From Methyloferula stellata AR4 (GTDB taxonomy: Bacteria; Pseudomonadota; Alphaproteobacteria; Rhizobiales; Beijerinckiaceae), in the NCBI RefSeq assembly GCF_000385335.1, contig NZ_ARWA01000001.1, forward strand, positions 3,674,001-3,738,000: a stretch of 64,000 nt of DNA, read 5' to 3'. The position numbers and the translations under genes are program-made. Below, one piece after another: positions 33,671-42,486 of this stretch. Numbering within the stretch: the stretch's first letter is position 1; every line of letters starts with the position of its first letter. A model generated the notes under the pieces. That model searched no databases and was not told where the DNA came from. It saw only the letters and a list, made by a program, of their open reading frames with translations.

Positions 33671-35131
33671 TCAGCTCAGGCCGGGTTTGCCTTCCGCCAG
33701 TGCGTAGCGGCGGATCTTATTGGCGAGGCCAACGCGGGAAAGACCGAGCTCCCTCGCGGCCTTGCTCTGGTTCCAGCGGTTCTTTTCAAGGACACGATGG
33801 ACAAGCTGCCCTTCGAGCGACTCGACCATTTCCTTCAAGGTCTTGCCTTCGGCCTTGAAGCCGAGGCCATCGCTCGGCGCTGAGACGCGCAATTTCGCCA
33901 GCGCGGGCGACAAATGCCGGCGCGTCAGATATTCGCCATCCTTGGCCAGCGCCACCATGCGCCGCACCTCGTTTTCAAGTTCGCGCACATTGCCCGGAAA
34001 ATGATAGGCCCGCAAAACATTGAGCACGTCATTGGTGACGCCGATCACGCGATTGCTGAGCAGGCCGCCGTGCTTGCGGACGAAGAATTCGGTCAGGACG
34101 GGAATGTCGTCCGGCCGCGCGCGCAAGGGCGGCACTTCCAGTTCGAAGCCTTTCAGGCGGAAATAAAGATCTTCCCGAAACTGCCCGGCCTTGACCAATT
34201 GCTTCAACGGCTTGTTGGAGGCGGCGATGATCCGCACATTGGCGTGCATTGTGACGTCCGAGCCAAGCGGCTTCACCTCGCCCTCCTGCAAAAACCGCAG
34301 GAGGCTCACTTGAAACGATGGCGACACCTCGGAGATCTCATCGAGAAAGACGGTGCCGCCATCGGCGGCGCGAAACAGCCCCAAACGATCGCTGACCGCG
34401 CCCGTAAAGGAGCCGCGCTTATGGCCGAAGAGCTCCGAATGCAGGAGTTCGTCGCGCATGCCGCCGCAATTTTGGATCATCAAAGGGCTCGACGTCCGGC
34501 GCGAATGGAAATGCAGAGCGCGGGCGAGCAATTCCTTGCCGGTGCCGGTCTCGCCTTCGATCAAGACCGGCAGATCGGTGCGCGCCACCTCGCGGGCAAG
34601 GCCGCAGACTTCGGCCATGACTTCGCTCGCATAGACGAGCCGCTCGAAATGGCGGGCATCGCCTTTCGAGGGGACGTCCGTCCTGATATGGGCGAATTGC
34701 GCGTCTTCGCCGATCTTGAGTTCACGCACGAGATGACGGTGCCGCCGCGCCAGCTCGCGCGTCTCCAAAGCACGTTTGACGACGAGACAGGTCTGCTCGG
34801 CCTGCAAGGGCTTGGTGAGATATTGATAGGCTGCCGTGCGCGCCAGCGCTTCGTTCAGCCTGGCATCGGCTTCATCGCCGATGAGGAGGACACGCACGAG
34901 GTCCGGGTGGGTGAAACGCAGCCGCGCCAGAAAGGCGACGACGTCGCAATCGCGGTTTTCGACATCGGCAAGAACGAGATCGACATGCGCATCATTGAGC
35001 ACATCGGTCGCCTCGGCATCATGCGACGCCATGATGACGCGATAATCGCAGTCCTGAGTCAAAGCGTTGGCTGCGGCTTTGACCTCCGGACATGGATCAC
35101 CGACAAACAGAATGCTCGACTCGAGACTCAT
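33671..35131 (-). CDS. HupR/HoxA-like sigma-54-dependent response regulator
   Basis: 486 aa from the ATG at 35131, which has GGGAGG 11 bases upstream (an earlier GTG overlaps that site). The receiver domain has phosphoacceptor Asp56 (LVLADVENRD) and Lys107 (YLTKP); the acidic pocket is reduced to VGDP. The AAA+ domain has Walker A GETGTGKELLARAL, a GSFTGA sigma-54 contact loop (Ser instead of Ala) and Walker B GGTVFLDE. A Fis-type helix-turn-helix (WNQSKAARELGLSRVGLANK) ends it. NtrC-family regulators of this layout (HupR, HoxA) switch on uptake hydrogenase genes, and the hydrogenase promoter at 29336 is sigma-54 type. No partner kinase is adjacent. Confidence 0.88.
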   Translation of the reverse strand: MSLESSILFVGDPCPEVKAAANALTQDCDYRVIMASHDAEATDVLNDAHVDLVLADVENRDCDVVAFLARLRFTHPDLVRVLLIGDEADARLNEALARTAAYQYLTKPLQAEQTCLVVKRALETRELARRHRHLVRELKIGEDAQFAHIRTDVPSKGDARHFERLVYASEVMAEVCGLAREVARTDLPVLIEGETGTGKELLARALHFHSRRTSSPLMIQNCGGMRDELLHSELFGHKRGSFTGAVSDRLGLFRAADGGTVFLDEISEVSPSFQVSLLRFLQEGEVKPLGSDVTMHANVRIIAASNKPLKQLVKAGQFREDLYFRLKGFELEVPPLRARPDDIPVLTEFFVRKHGGLLSNRVIGVTNDVLNVLRAYHFPGNVRELENEVRRMVALAKDGEYLTRRHLSPALAKLRVSAPSDGLGFKAEGKTLKEMVESLEGQLVHRVLEKNRWNQSKAARELGLSRVGLANKIRRYALAEGKPGLS

Positions 35132-35299
35132 GTCCGCCGTCACCTCCCGATCGATTTCGTCCGGGTTTGTCCCGGCTTCGCTAAGTTAGTTTGCACTAAA
35201 TACGCGTGCTTAACAATTAGATTGGTTTGTGGCAGGTTTTTGAGGCTCCACTATGGATCTTGCCGGATCGAAGGCAGAGAAAATGCGAGAGAAAAACGC

Positions 35300-35908
35300 G
35301 TGACGCGGCGCCTGTCTTCGACGTGGCTTCTCTCGGGAGCCATTGGTTTTAGCCTCATCGCCGTCTGGGCAAGCCCAGCCTTGGCCCATGCCGGAACCGG
35401 CGCCGCCGGCGGCCTTGCGGCGGGCTTTCTCCATCCTTTGACAGGTCCAGATCACATCGTCGCGATGGTCGCCGTCGGACTTTGGGGCGCCTTTCTCGGC
35501 GCACCCGCGATCTGGGCTTTGCCGGTCCTGTTTCCCATGGTCATGGCTTTCGGCGGCGCCTGGGGCATGCTCGGCCTGCCGCTGCCTTTCGTCGAGACAG
35601 GCGTCGCTGTGTCGGGACTTGTTTTGGGGCTGATGGTGCTCCTTGGCGTCGAAGCGCCTTTATGGATCGCAGCGCTGCTCGTCGGCTCGTTCGCGATCTT
35701 CCACGGTTATGCGCATGGGGTCGAATTGCCGGAGGCCGCGGAGCCCTTGGCCTATTCGCTCGGCTTCGTAGTCGCGACCGGCCTGCTGCATCTCATCGGC
35801 ATCGGCTTCGGCTCCCTGACCAAATGGAAAGCCGGCCGCATCGCGGTTCGCACCGGCGGCGGGCTCATCGCCATAACCGGGCTCGCTTATCTCGCCGGCA
35901 TCCTGTAG
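35300..35908 (+). CDS. hupE: HupE/UreJ-family membrane protein, first copy
   Basis: 202 aa from a GTG start at 35300 (GAGAG upstream). A cleavable-looking signal (WLLSGAIGFSLIAVWASPALA) is followed by the family signature HPLTGPDHIVAMVAVGLWGA and about six membrane helices, with a second motif FHGYAHGVELPEA. HupE/UreJ proteins move nickel for hydrogenase or urease. It is divergent from the HupR/HoxA-like regulator and followed 11 bases later by a second, shorter relative. Cross-talk with the hydrogenase locus 6 kb away is likely. Confidence 0.85.
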   Translation: MTRRLSSTWLLSGAIGFSLIAVWASPALAHAGTGAAGGLAAGFLHPLTGPDHIVAMVAVGLWGAFLGAPAIWALPVLFPMVMAFGGAWGMLGLPLPFVETGVAVSGLVLGLMVLLGVEAPLWIAALLVGSFAIFHGYAHGVELPEAAEPLAYSLGFVVATGLLHLIGIGFGSLTKWKAGRIAVRTGGGLIAITGLAYLAGIL

Positions 35909-35919
35909 GCCGTGACGGG

Positions 35920-36516
35920 ATGAGACGGATCGAGACGATCGGCCTTGCCGCGGCGGGCAGCCTTTTCGCGGCCTCGAGCGCGAGCGCGCATTTCCAGGGC
36001 TTGGGCCTCAGCGATTTCAACGCGGGCGTCATTCACCCGCTGCTGACCCTGCAGCATGCGCTTGCTTTGATCGCCTTCGGTCTCATGTGCGGGCAGCATG
36101 GCGCGTCCTTGCTACGCTATGGCCTGCCCGCGCTGACGCTGGGGCTCGGGCTTGGATTTGCGGGGGCTTATCTCGGCGAAACGCTTCCGGCCGCGCCGAC
36201 GATCCTGACGGTGCTGGGTCTCGCCGCCGGTCTCGCGGTCGCCGCGAATTATCGCCTGCCCGCTTGGGCCGCGATGGGGCTCGGCGGTATGATCGGCCTC
36301 ATGATCGGTTTGGAGTCCAAACCCGAGACCGCCACTCTTCTTGCTCAATTGGCAGGTATCAGCGGAACCACGATCGCCGTGCTTTTGCTTTTTCTCAATC
36401 TGGCCGGCCTCGCGGCATTCGTTACCGCACAATGGCTGCAAATCGGTGTACGGATATTGGGCTCCTGGACCAGCGCTGCGGCCTTCTTGAACATTATGCT
36501 CTTGTTCCGAAAATAA
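35920..36516 (+). CDS. HupE/UreJ-family membrane protein, second copy
   Basis: 198 aa, ATG at 35920. A signal-like N-terminus ends in ASSASAHFQG, then the variant signature VIHPLLTLQHALALIAFGLM: Gln replaces the Asp of the HPLxGxDH motif, so metal coordination may differ from copy one. Hydrophobic helices continue to the end. Tandem and co-directional with the first copy, so they may form a heteromeric transporter. Nickel transport is inferred from family membership. Confidence 0.8.
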   Translation: MRRIETIGLAAAGSLFAASSASAHFQGLGLSDFNAGVIHPLLTLQHALALIAFGLMCGQHGASLLRYGLPALTLGLGLGFAGAYLGETLPAAPTILTVLGLAAGLAVAANYRLPAWAAMGLGGMIGLMIGLESKPETATLLAQLAGISGTTIAVLLLFLNLAGLAAFVTAQWLQIGVRILGSWTSAAAFLNIMLLFRK

Positions 36517-36606
36517 GCTCCGCTATTTCAGATCGCGGCTGGCGTCTCGCAACGTCGCTGGCGCAGGCGCGCCGCGCAATCGCCGCTTCCCGGAAAGGAT
36601 AAGATA

Positions 36607-38268
36607 TTGGCTGGTGATATAAGCCCGCTTGCAGGCAAGGTGCTCGACCCCTCGATGCTGGTCAATGTGCCGCGATTGATCACGGCCTATTTCACCGGCA
36701 GGCCGGATGTTACGGTGCCGTCGCAACGCGTCGCCTTCGGCACGTCTGGCCATCGCGGATCAGCCTTCAACAACGCTTTCAACGAAGCGCATATTCTGGC
36801 GATCAGCCAGGCCATCTGCCTTCATCGCAAACGAAGCGGCATCACCGGCCCTTTGTTTCTCGGCATCGATACGCATGCGCTCTCCGAACCCGCCTTTGCA
36901 AGCGCGCTTGAGGTTTTCGCCGCCAATGAGGTCGATGTGATGATCGATGCGCATGGCGGCTATACGTCGACGCCGGTCATTTCACACGCGATCCTGACCT
37001 ATAATAAAAATCGTAAGAACGGTTTCGCCGATGGCGTCGTCATCACGCCTTCGCATAATCCGCCCGAGGACGGAGGCTTCAAATATAATCCGCCGAACGG
37101 CGGACCGGCCGATACGGACGTCACGACTTGGATCGAGCGCACGGCCAACGCATTTTTGGAAAAAAATCTCGACGGCGTGTTGCGCATTCCCTATGAGCGC
37201 GCGCGCAAATCGCCTCATGTTCACGCCCATGACTATGTCGATACTTATGTCGCCGACCTTGCGAACGCTGTCGATATGGAGGCGATCCGCGCATCGGGCG
37301 TGAAGATCGGCATCGATCCGCTCGGCGGTGCGAGCACGCATTTCTGGCTGCCGATCATCGAGCGCTATCGTCTCAACGCGACGCTCGTCAGCGACGCGAT
37401 CGATCCGACCTTCCGTTTCATGACGGCCGATTGGGACGGAAAAATCCGGATGGATTGTTCGTCGCCCTATGCGATGGCACGGCTGATCGCCATGCGCGAC
37501 ACATTCGATGTCGCCTTCGCCAACGACACCGACGCCGACCGGCACGGCATCGTGACGAGGTCGAACGGGTTGATGAATCCCAATCACTACCTTGCCGCCG
37601 CGATCTCCTATCTCTTCGCCAACCGGCCCGATTGGAACGCCAATTGCGCCGTCGGCAAGACCATCGTGAGCAGCGCCATCATCGACCGCGTCGCCGCGAA
37701 GCTCGGTCGCAAGCTTGTCGAAGTGCCCGTCGGGTTCAAATGGTTTGTCGATGGCCTCATCGGGAGTTCGCTCGGTTTTGCCGGCGAAGAGAGCGCCGGC
37801 GCAACATTTCTGCGGCGCGACGGATCGGTCTGGACGACCGATAAGGATGGATTGATCCTTGGCCTGCTGTCGGCCGAAATCACGGCGAAGACCGGGCGCG
37901 ATCCGAGCCAGATCTACGACACGCTCACACAGGAACTGGGCGCGCCTTTCTACGAGCGGATCGACGCGCCCGCGACCTCCGAACAGAAGAAGGTCTTCAA
38001 GACGCTTTCGCCCGAACAGATGGGCATGACGACACTTGCGGGAGAACCGATCCGCGCGAAGCTTGCCAGCGCACCTGGCAATGGCCAGCCGTTCGGTGGC
38101 ATTAAAGTGATCGCGGAAAATGGATGGTTTGCCGCGCGGCCGTCCGGCACTGAGGATGTTTATAAGATTTATGCGGAAAGTTTTCGCAGCGAAGAGCATT
38201 TACGCGAGATCCAGCACGACGCGCGAAATGCGATAGCAGCCCTCTTCGAATCTGCGAAACAGGCGTGA
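36607..38268 (+). CDS. pgm: phosphoglucomutase (alpha-D-glucose phosphate-specific)
   Basis: 553 aa, matching Pgm of the E. coli type. TTG start with AAGGAT upstream. Motifs: [11 protein letters not shown] (sugar binding), [20 protein letters not shown] with the phosphoserine, [11 protein letters not shown] for Mg2+, GEESAGATF for the sugar and [16 protein letters not shown] for phosphate. It interconverts glucose-1-P and glucose-6-P, linking glycogen or exopolysaccharide synthesis to central metabolism. It ends at a strong hairpin (38279-38308). Confidence 0.95.
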   Translation: MAGDISPLAGKVLDPSMLVNVPRLITAYFTGRPDVTVPSQRVAFGTSGHRGSAFNNAFNEAHILAISQAICLHRKRSGITGPLFLGIDTHALSEPAFASALEVFAANEVDVMIDAHGGYTSTPVISHAILTYNKNRKNGFADGVVITPSHNPPEDGGFKYNPPNGGPADTDVTTWIERTANAFLEKNLDGVLRIPYERARKSPHVHAHDYVDTYVADLANAVDMEAIRASGVKIGIDPLGGASTHFWLPIIERYRLNATLVSDAIDPTFRFMTADWDGKIRMDCSSPYAMARLIAMRDTFDVAFANDTDADRHGIVTRSNGLMNPNHYLAAAISYLFANRPDWNANCAVGKTIVSSAIIDRVAAKLGRKLVEVPVGFKWFVDGLIGSSLGFAGEESAGATFLRRDGSVWTTDKDGLILGLLSAEITAKTGRDPSQIYDTLTQELGAPFYERIDAPATSEQKKVFKTLSPEQMGMTTLAGEPIRAKLASAPGNGQPFGGIKVIAENGWFAARPSGTEDVYKIYAESFRSEEHLREIQHDARNAIAALFESAKQA

Positions 38269-38278
38269 CACGCAAGAC

Positions 38279-38308
38279 GATGCCGGCCATCTGACGATGA
38301 CCGGCATC
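38279..38308. terminator. bidirectional terminator hairpin
   Basis: GATGCCGG (38279-38286) pairs with CCGGCATC (38301-38308) around a 14-base loop, between the convergent pgm and Gly-rich genes. T-richness after the stem is modest (TTCATT), so termination is probable but not certain. Confidence 0.65.
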
Positions 38309-38331
38309 TTCATTGAAATAGAGCGTCCGGC

Positions 38332-38766
38332 TTATGGGTGCGGATGACCGCCGGGGTGACCACCGCCCGGATGACCACCGCCACCCGGATGACCACCGCC
38401 ACCCGGATGACCGCCGCCGCCCGGATGTCCATGATAACCGCCATGGTAGCCGCCGCCATGATAGCCACCGCCATGACCGGGACCGCCGCCCCAACCATGC
38501 CAGCCATAGCCGCCGCCCCAGCCGTAACCGGTCCGATAGGCATAGCCGCACCAGTACCAGCCAGGACCCTGCCAGCCGTCCGGATACCAGCAATATTGCC
38601 GGCCGCCGAAGACATTGGCGCCGGCAACCGCTCCGGCGACCCCGACCGCCGCGGCTGCGCCAAGAACGTCGAGAGGCGTGGGTTGGGCCTGAGCCGGCGA
38701 ACCGATCGCGAGCATGCCGGCGATCACGGCACTTGTTGTCATAAGGGATAATATGGATTGAGACAT
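38332..38766 (-). CDS. exported Gly/His-rich repeat protein
   Basis: 144 aa from the ATG at 38766. The signal peptide runs about to residue 27 (GMLAIGSPAQAQ). A Gly/Ala hydrophobic stretch follows (VLGAAAAVGVAGAVAGANV), then a Tyr/Trp/Gly region (YCWYPDGWQGPGWYWCGYAY), and the C-terminal half is GGHP repeats encoded by an 18-bp tandem repeat. The middle resembles short YXWXG exported proteins of Hyphomicrobiales. The His-rich tail could bind Ni, Cu or Zn. Function unknown. Confidence 0.75.
   Translation of the reverse strand: MSQSILSLMTTSAVIAGMLAIGSPAQAQPTPLDVLGAAAAVGVAGAVAGANVFGGRQYCWYPDGWQGPGWYWCGYAYRTGYGWGGGYGWHGWGGGPGHGGGYHGGGYHGGYHGHPGGGGHPGGGGHPGGGGHPGGGHPGGHPHP
38368..38421. repeat. 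18-bp tandem repeat within the Gly/His-rich gene
   Basis: Three units: CGGATGACCACCGCCACC at 38368 and again at 38386, and a variant CGGATGACCGCCGCCGCC at 38404. Each encodes one hexapeptide of the Gly-Gly-His-Pro pattern on the minus strand. Imperfect units flank on both sides. Confidence 0.85.
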
Positions 38767-38894
38767 TTCGATGTTTCCATAAAGCAACATGCAACTTTGT
38801 GATGGAACCTGTGCTCTGGTCAAGCCTACGATTTGAAAGTCGCCAAGAGGCGCCTAGGTAGACCACATGGCGCATTGAAATAAGGGCAGGTCGG

Positions 38895-39917
38895 ATGACC
38901 AGGCAAAAGCTGATCGACACGGCGCGGGCACTTCTCGCCAATTACAAAGGTCTGCTCGCGATGGATGAGAGCACCGAGACCTGCAACAAGCGCTTCGCCA
39001 AAGCGGGGATTCCGCAAACCGAAGAGGCCCGCCGCGCCTATCGTGAGTTGATTGTCACGACGCCCGGTCTCGCCGACAGTATCAATGGCGCGATCCTCTA
39101 TGACGAGACGATCCATCAGAAGACCAAGGACGGCACGCCCTTTGTGAAGGTCCTCACTGACGCAGGCATCATTCCCGGCATCAAGGTCGATATGGGCGCA
39201 AAGGATCTCGCGCTTTTTCCGGGCGAGAAAGTCACGGAAGGCCTTGATGGATTGCGCACCCGCCTCAAGGCCTATGTCGAAATGGGCGCCCGTTTCGCCA
39301 AATGGCGCGCGGTTATCACCATAGGCGACGGCATCCCTACCCTTGGATGTATCGAGGCTAATGCGCATGCCTTGGCCCGCTACGCCGCCTTGTGCCAGGA
39401 AGCCGATGTGGTTCCAATCATCGAACCGGAAGTGCTGATGGACGGCACGCATTCGCTTGAAGCCTGCCGCGCGGCGACGGAGGAGGTTCTGCACCATGTT
39501 TTCGAAGCGCTTCACGCGCAACGGGTGATGCTCGAGGGAATGATCCTGAAGCCCAATATGGTGCTTCCGGGTCTCGCCTCTCCCAAGCAGGAGAGCGTCG
39601 ACGAAGTCGCCGACGCGACGGTGGAAACTTTTCTCCGCACTGTCCCTGCCGCCGTTCCCGGGATCGCGTTTCTGTCAGGTGGCCAATCCGGTGAATTGGC
39701 CTCGGCGCGTTTGAACGCCATGAATGTCAGATTCAAATCGCGGCTGCCTTGGGTGCTGACCTTTTCCTATTCGCGCGCGATCCAGCAGCCGGCTCTGGAC
39801 ATCTGGCGCGGCGAAGAGGCAAATGTCGCGGCGGCGCAGCAAGCGCTTTATCATCGAGCCGCGCTCAATCGGGCGGCGCGTTGCGGCGACTATAATGCAG
39901 CGATGGAAAAGCCATGA
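38895..39917 (+). CDS. fba: fructose-bisphosphate aldolase, class I
   Basis: 340 aa. Motifs of class I aldolases: GLLAMDEST at the start, KWRAVITIG, VPIIEPEVLMDG, the Schiff-base lysine in GMILKPNMVLPG, and FLSGGQS in the phosphate site. It splits fructose-1,6-bisphosphate by a metal-free mechanism, and in autotrophs or one-carbon users also works in sugar-phosphate rearrangement. It overlaps the following phosphatase gene by ATGA and is divergent from the Gly/His-rich gene. Confidence 0.95.
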   Translation: MTRQKLIDTARALLANYKGLLAMDESTETCNKRFAKAGIPQTEEARRAYRELIVTTPGLADSINGAILYDETIHQKTKDGTPFVKVLTDAGIIPGIKVDMGAKDLALFPGEKVTEGLDGLRTRLKAYVEMGARFAKWRAVITIGDGIPTLGCIEANAHALARYAALCQEADVVPIIEPEVLMDGTHSLEACRAATEEVLHHVFEALHAQRVMLEGMILKPNMVLPGLASPKQESVDEVADATVETFLRTVPAAVPGIAFLSGGQSGELASARLNAMNVRFKSRLPWVLTFSYSRAIQQPALDIWRGEEANVAAAQQALYHRAALNRAARCGDYNAAMEKP

Positions 39918-40495
39918 GCCTGCCTTTACGGCTTTATCTCATCCGGCATGGCGAAACCCTATGGTCGCTGTCGGGCCAGCACACCGGCCGCACCGAGATT
40001 CCTTTGACCGCGCATGGCGAGGAAATGGCGCGCGGCCTCGGACAACGCCTGCAAGGGATCGCGTTCACGCATGTGTTGAGCAGCCCGCGGCTGCGCGCGC
40101 GCAAGACCTGCGAATTGGCCGGGCTTGGACAGCCGGACGGCGAGCCGGATCTCGCCGAATGGGACTATGGCGATTATGAAGGAAAGCGCTCCATGGACAT
40201 CCGCAAGGAGCGGCCGGGCTGGACGATCTTTCGCGACGGCGCCCCCAATGGCGAAACGCCTCAGCAAGTGTCCGACCGCGCCGATCGGCTCATCGCGCGG
40301 CTCATCGCGTTGGACGGAAATGTCGCGCTTTTCTCGCATGGGCATTTCGGCTGCGCCCTTGCCACGCGATGGATCGGCCTGCCAATCATCGAAGCGCAGC
40401 ATTTCCAGCTCGACCCCGCCTCGCTCAGCCTTTTGGGCAATGCGCCCAGCCGTCCCGAGGTGCGTGTCATTGCGCTGTGGAACGCTGCCAGATGA
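39914..40495 (+). CDS. histidine phosphatase family protein (phosphoglycerate mutase-like)
   Basis: 193 aa. The catalytic LIRHGET motif is at residues 8-14, with GQHTGRTEIPLTAHGEE after it and the second catalytic His in LFSHGHFG. DLAEWDYGDYEG supplies the acidic region. A cofactor-independent broad phosphatase is more likely than a true glycolytic mutase, given the short length. Translation is coupled to the aldolase, hinting at a sugar-phosphate substrate. Confidence 0.88.
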   Translation: MSLPLRLYLIRHGETLWSLSGQHTGRTEIPLTAHGEEMARGLGQRLQGIAFTHVLSSPRLRARKTCELAGLGQPDGEPDLAEWDYGDYEGKRSMDIRKERPGWTIFRDGAPNGETPQQVSDRADRLIARLIALDGNVALFSHGHFGCALATRWIGLPIIEAQHFQLDPASLSLLGNAPSRPEVRVIALWNAAR

Positions 40496-40831
40496 TCACT
40501 CATTCTCTTCCGGCGCGATGCGCTTCTTCGACCGCTCCATATGCGCGTCGAACTCATCCATCATTTGAAACAGATGCGGGTTCATGGTGACTGCGCATGC
40601 GACGAAGCCCGTGAGAATGTCCGCGACGATCCAGGCAGCCACCTCCTTCATACGGCTCCGCCACGTCTCGGATTCTGGGCCAGTGCGTTCATCTGGCTTT
40701 TGGCTCTGACCGGCTTCTCCCGCCGGTTCATGTCGGGCATCGACGATTTGGAAAGCGCCGACTTCCCAATTGTAAACACTCAGCACGTGAGGAGCATCGG
40801 CCTCACCGATCGATAATATCTTGCGCTGCAT
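40496..40831 (-). CDS. hypothetical protein with one membrane helix
   Basis: 111 aa. A hydrophilic N-terminal half (residues 1-62) is followed by a hydrophobic helix (VAAWIVADILTGFVACAVTM) and a charged tail. The stop directly abuts the stop of the phosphatase gene, so the genes are convergent with no spacer. Family not recognised. Confidence 0.55.
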   Translation of the reverse strand: MQRKILSIGEADAPHVLSVYNWEVGAFQIVDARHEPAGEAGQSQKPDERTGPESETWRSRMKEVAAWIVADILTGFVACAVTMNPHLFQMMDEFDAHMERSKKRIAPEENE

Positions 40832-40937
40832 CGGTTTCTCCCATGAGCAACATTCGGGAGAAATCTGCGGGGGTGCGATTACGCGATTGTCTCTGCACGG
40901 GAGAATGAGGTTACGAACGTAGTGGAAGCTTCGCGTC

Positions 40938-40965
40938 GGGACGCATTACCTCTGTAACGCGTCCC
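40938..40965. promoter_or_regulatory. 28-bp inverted repeat upstream of the ferredoxin-P450 operon
   Basis: GGGACGCATTAC (40938-40949), 4 bases, then GTAACGCGTCCC (40954-40965), an almost perfect inverted repeat with one A-C mismatch. The core GCATTAC-n4-GTAACGC recurs at 51005-51031 upstream of a cytochrome c gene. It lies about 100 bases before the ferredoxin ATG. Probable operator for a shared dimeric regulator. Confidence 0.55.
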
Positions 40966-41055
40966 TTCGGCTCTGAAATCCCGCCGTAGCCGCGAAGGCG
41001 CCAGGCTCTCGTCTTCCAACGCGAGAGGGTGAAATGACGATCTCACACATGAGCC

Positions 41056-41295
41056 ATGGCCGGTAAATCGACCAAACGCGCCGACCGGGCCGCAACATCG
41101 AAAGTGAAAGTCAATCCGGCGCGCTGCCAAGGGCATGCCCGCTGCACGGCTGTCGCGCCCGAACTCTTCGAATTGGATGAATTCGGTAGCTCGCGCGAGA
41201 AAGGCGACGGCATCGTCCCTGCGGGTCTCGAACATAAAGCGAGGCTCGCCAAAGCCAATTGTCCCGAATTCGCCATCGAGATCATGGAGGAGTGA
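41056..41295 (+). CDS. [3Fe-4S] ferredoxin, P450 redox partner
   Basis: 79 aa. The cluster motif is CQGHARC (Cys24, His27, Cys30), then Cys69-Pro70 (NCPEFAIEIMEE), the C-x2-H-x2-C pattern of P450-linked single-cluster ferredoxins. It would hand electrons one at a time to the P450 encoded 6 bases downstream. No reductase gene is seen nearby. The ATG has no strong ribosome binding site. Confidence 0.88.
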   Translation: MAGKSTKRADRAATSKVKVNPARCQGHARCTAVAPELFELDEFGSSREKGDGIVPAGLEHKARLAKANCPEFAIEIMEE

Positions 41296-41301
41296 GCAGA
41301 T

Positions 41302-42486
41302 ATGAGCAGCCGTCCGCCCGTCAAAGATTGGACCACCGACTTCGATTTCCTCGATCCGAGCTGGATCGCAGATCCTTTTCCAATTTGGGACGAGATGCGG
41401 AGCAAATGTCCTATCGCCCACACCAATCGGTTCGTCGGCGTATATTTTCCGGCGCGCTATGAGGATGTTCGTACCATTGTTTATGACACCGAGCATTTTT
41501 CGTCGCGCCGTCCCGTCGTGCGGGAAGAACCGCCGCCCTTGATACCGGCGCCCCCGATCACCTCTGACCCGCCTGAACATCACGATCAAAGGAAAGTATT
41601 GCTGCCGGCCTTCACGCCCGAAGCGATCAATGGTCTCGAGTCACGCATGAGGGCGATCTGCCGCGACAGGCTCGAACGCCTCTCCGGCAAAAGCGAATGC
41701 GACGGTGCAATCGATTACGCTCAGGAACTTCCGGCACGGATTACGGCGCATATGCTCGGCATTTCGGAGGATGCCGGCGACTTATTTCGCCGGTGGATTT
41801 ACGACACTTTCGAAGCAGCGACCACGGAATCGGTTGCCGCCGATAAGGCCCGTGCGGAAATGAACGCTTTTTTTACCGATGAGATTGCCAAACGCAGGAA
41901 GGCGCCCGGACAAGACTTCGTCAGCTATCTCGTCAACGCCCGGATCGACGGGCAACCGTTAAAAGACGAGAATATGACCGGAACATTGCGATTGCTGCTA
42001 TTTGCCGGAATCAACACGACCTGGAGTGCCATTGGATCTTGCTTATGGCATCTCGCCATCCATGCTGACGACCGCCGTCGTCTCGCCGCGGAACCCGGAT
42101 TGATCCCCACCGCGGTTGAGGAATTCCTGCGCGCCTATGCACCGACCGTGGTCGCGCGCGAAGTGGTCAAGGAGACCGAGATCAACGGCTGCCGCTTCAA
42201 GGAAGGCGAGATGGTGATGATGGCGATGGCTTCGGCTAATCGCGATCCGGCCGTATTTCCCGATGCCGATCGCGTCGTCATCGATCGCGCCGAGAACCGG
42301 CACGCAGCCTTCGGCCTCGGTATCCATCGCTGCATCGGTTCGCATCTGGCGCGCTTGGAGGTCCGCGTTGCGCTCGAGGAATGGCTTGCGAAAATTCCGG
42401 AATTCAGCCTCTCGCCCGATGCCAAGGTCATATGGGCGGCAGGAACGGTGCGCGGTCCGCGAACTCTGCCTTTGGCGATTGGCTGA
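41302..42486 (+). CDS. cytochrome P450
   Basis: 394 aa, soluble class I bacterial P450, ATG behind GGAG. The heme loop is FGLGIHRCIGSHLARLE with Cys344 as the thiolate ligand; the K-helix ExxR motif is EEFLRAY. The I-helix reads LLFAGINTTWSAIG: Asn stands where the acidic residue of the (D/E)-T pair normally is, which may alter proton delivery. Paired with its ferredoxin. The substrate is unknown. Its 3' end is overlapped by the frame of the convergent rhodanese gene. Confidence 0.92.
   Translation: MSSRPPVKDWTTDFDFLDPSWIADPFPIWDEMRSKCPIAHTNRFVGVYFPARYEDVRTIVYDTEHFSSRRPVVREEPPPLIPAPPITSDPPEHHDQRKVLLPAFTPEAINGLESRMRAICRDRLERLSGKSECDGAIDYAQELPARITAHMLGISEDAGDLFRRWIYDTFEAATTESVAADKARAEMNAFFTDEIAKRRKAPGQDFVSYLVNARIDGQPLKDENMTGTLRLLLFAGINTTWSAIGSCLWHLAIHADDRRRLAAEPGLIPTAVEEFLRAYAPTVVAREVVKETEINGCRFKEGEMVMMAMASANRDPAVFPDADRVVIDRAENRHAAFGLGIHRCIGSHLARLEVRVALEEWLAKIPEFSLSPDAKVIWAAGTVRGPRTLPLAIG

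Noticed and set aside
33914-35299. Upstream part of a long plus-strand frame running into the first hupE gene
   Set aside because: It is antisense to the sigma-54 activator; HupE needs its signal peptide at the N-terminus, so the start is the GTG at 35300.
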